DNA of 56,803 bases, taken from the NCBI GenBank assembly GCA_010279815.1, contig QEOQ01000122.1, positions 1,395,268-1,452,070 of the forward strand. Direction: 5' to 3'. The position numbers and the translations under genes were made by a program. The notes under the pieces were generated by a model. The model did not search any database. It was given only the letters and a program-made list of their open reading frames with translations, and had not been told where the DNA came from. The DNA comes from Brachionus plicatilis (taxonomy: Eukaryota > Rotifera > Eurotatoria > Ploima > Brachionidae). Positions 55,391 to 56,803 of the stretch are shown here, piece after piece. Numbering within the stretch: the first letter of the stretch is position 1; the number at the start of each line of letters is the position of its first letter.

Positions 55391-56347
55391 TTTTGCAGGA
55401 TCTTGATAATAAGGCCTGAAATTTTTGCATCGTTAAAACTACTAAAATATAAAAAGAATACCGGGCAATCTGGAAAAAAATCCAAATTTTTAATTTTATG
55501 AGTTGAATCCAAAAATGTCAAAACTTTTGATATCAGACCATTCTTTCAAAAGTTATATGAGCTAAAAGTCTAAATGGGCTTATTACTTTAAATGAAAATA
55601 TCTTGGTCATTTCTAAGACTTTTAAAATAATTTTTTTCTAAGCATGTTCAAAAATAAATAAGGAATTCAATAAAAATACAAGCTATGTCATTCCACTAAA
55701 AATTTATCTTACAGTCCTGAAAAACCAAAGAATAGGGTATGTAGCTGTTTAGGGCCCCAGTAGCCGCATGTCATTGGACCATCGACCAGAAAAAAAAGCT
55801 TTCCTGCCTAATTTCCGTTCGCCAAATTTTTGCATTTGAATCAAAAAACCATTTATTTTAAAAGTCTTAAGCTATTATATTCGCTTTTCTAACTAAAAAA
55901 TAAGAAAAATTTTAACTTAAAAACTTTATTTTGCAGTATTTTATTTTATTCATTATCAAATATATTTTCATTTTCATTTTCAATTGAAGAAGAACCATTA
56001 TCCATATCCAAGATACCATACCACACTTGTTACATGTGCACACGCACCAAAAAACCCTGCACCAGCTTTACAATCACAATACCACTCTTGAATAGGATCC
56101 ATTGATGAAATAGAAGAGAATCTAATCCACGTATTGTGAACAGTTTAAGACGAAAACCTGGATTTAATTTTTACACGAATAATTTCTTGAAACTCATGAA
56201 AAAATTCACAAACATAATCCGCTTCTTAGATGTGTTATTGTGTACGGAATACACTGTATCATTTGGTATGCCCAGTATATTTTTTATATTTTAGTTGTTT
56301 TAAAGATACAAAAATTTCAGGCCCTAAGATCATGATCCTGCAAAAAA
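55391..56347 (-). mobile_element. Element with about 78-bp inverted ends holding a SWIM relic
   Basis: The sequence at 55391-55467 (TTTTGCAGGATCTTGATAAT, GGCCTGAAATTTTTGCAT, ACTAAAATATAAAAA) returns inverted at 56269-56347 with about ten differences. The pair brackets a SWIM zinc-finger transposase-type fragment. Long inverted ends plus a SWIM finger suit a Mutator-like transposon. No target duplication was resolved. Confidence 0.6.
55998..56205 (-). pseudogene. SWIM zinc-finger relic of transposase type
   Basis: The minus frame reads EFFHEFQEIIRVKIKSRFSS, a stop, then NTWIRFSSISSMDPIQEWYC and DCKAGAGFFGACAHVTSVVW, YLGYG, stop at 55998-56000. CDC, eleven residues, CAH matches the SWIM pattern CxCxnCxH. 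The CDCKAGAR..GxCAHxxSVxWYLGYAR form is, to my knowledge, common in transposon-borne proteins of aquatic invertebrates. The internal stop and missing core make it dead. Confidence 0.7.
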
Positions 56348-56740
56348 ATATAATAAAAAATATTAAAAAAACAGATCGCTGAAAAAAAACTTTCTAACTG
56401 TCGGTAAAAAATTTTAATTTTAATTTTGTTTAAGCTTTTACTTTAACAATTTTAAAAACTAATCCTATGATTCTGATTAAACAATGTTTGAAAGAAAAGT
56501 TAAATTGGATACATCGAATGGAGGAGTTTAAAATTTTAAAGTTAATAAATACACAAAAAATTATTTGATGTATCCATTATTTGCATCAGCTTTTTTAAAA
56601 AAAAAAATCCTTGTATTTTTTAATTTGTTTATTTAAGTTTACAAAGTAAGATTTAAGAGATAAATTAAAAGAAGGATGAAGCAATGACTTATTTTAACCA
56701 ATTTTAAATAAATAAGCTTTTATTAAAAATATGTTATAAG
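56348..56740. other. AT-rich stretch, no gene seen
   Basis: No coding or repeat structure could be supported. Confidence 0.35.
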
Positions 56741-56803
56741 CCACCATAACTCTGCCGTAAGCCGGTCCCAAGCCCAGGATGAGAAAAGAGGAGGGTGGTG
56801 GCA
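56741..56803. repeat. GC-rich repeat end cut by window edge
   Basis: An abrupt switch to GC-rich sequence (AGCCGGTCCCAAGCCCAGGA, then AGAGGAGGGTGGTGGCA). The GGTCCCAAGCCC core resembles conserved untranslated parts of some animal retroelements, from memory only. GCCACC at the start can pair with GGTGGC at the end. The rest lies outside the window. Confidence 0.35.

Overview
The window is AT-rich animal nuclear DNA. Exons are separated by introns with GT..AG ends, the shortest 49 and 56 bp; the standard code is used; codons are very A/T-rich; and decayed DNA transposons and non-LTR retrotransposons are dense. The composition, compact introns and repeat load would suit a small aquatic invertebrate such as a monogonont rotifer (Brachionus-like). 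That placement is inference; nothing here is species-diagnostic.

Two conserved genes could be rebuilt exon by exon with every splice phase closing. One is a plasma-membrane calcium ATPase (minus strand, 3462-11125, 5 exons, 1132 aa). The other is a centlein-like centrosome linker protein (minus strand, 46885-53021, 3 exons, 1117 aa). A perfect RFX X-box lies about 70 bp upstream of the centlein start. Other single genes are a 345-aa orphan (329-1366), a 439-aa secreted orphan (18775-20094), a 67-aa cysteine-rich secreted peptide (41913-42116), a weak two-helix membrane exon (13818-14190) and a dead fragment of a MAGI-type PDZ scaffold gene (17140-17600).

The accessory core is 20-39.5 kb. A local family occurs there as three copies: A on minus (20335-28180), B on plus (31768-34210) and C on minus (35848-39320). 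Each copy has an acidic, coiled-coil-like exon, a second exon, then leucine-rich-repeat exons. A and C are direct copies. B and C face each other as arms of a palindrome of about 7 kb centred near 35.0-35.1 kb. The copies differ at splice sites, in an acidic repeat and in transposon content. Copy A is stretched by inserted foldback elements, and copy C carries a solo LTR whose empty site survives in copy A.

Almost everything else is mobile DNA: an internally deleted mariner (14383-15070), two hAT-like elements with exact 8-bp target duplications (30680-31541 and 53309-55036), a TTAA-flanked piggyBac-like element holding a nested TA-flanked element (44600-46501), two Tigger/pogo pieces (43289-43978 and 53679-54556), foldback elements, non-LTR reverse-transcriptase relics with a recurring 3' hairpin tail, and two SWIM zinc-finger relics of transposase type. 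An assembly gap (42655-42727) is flanked by the same sequence on both sides and is probably a false gap. I saw no rRNA, tRNA or CRISPR array.
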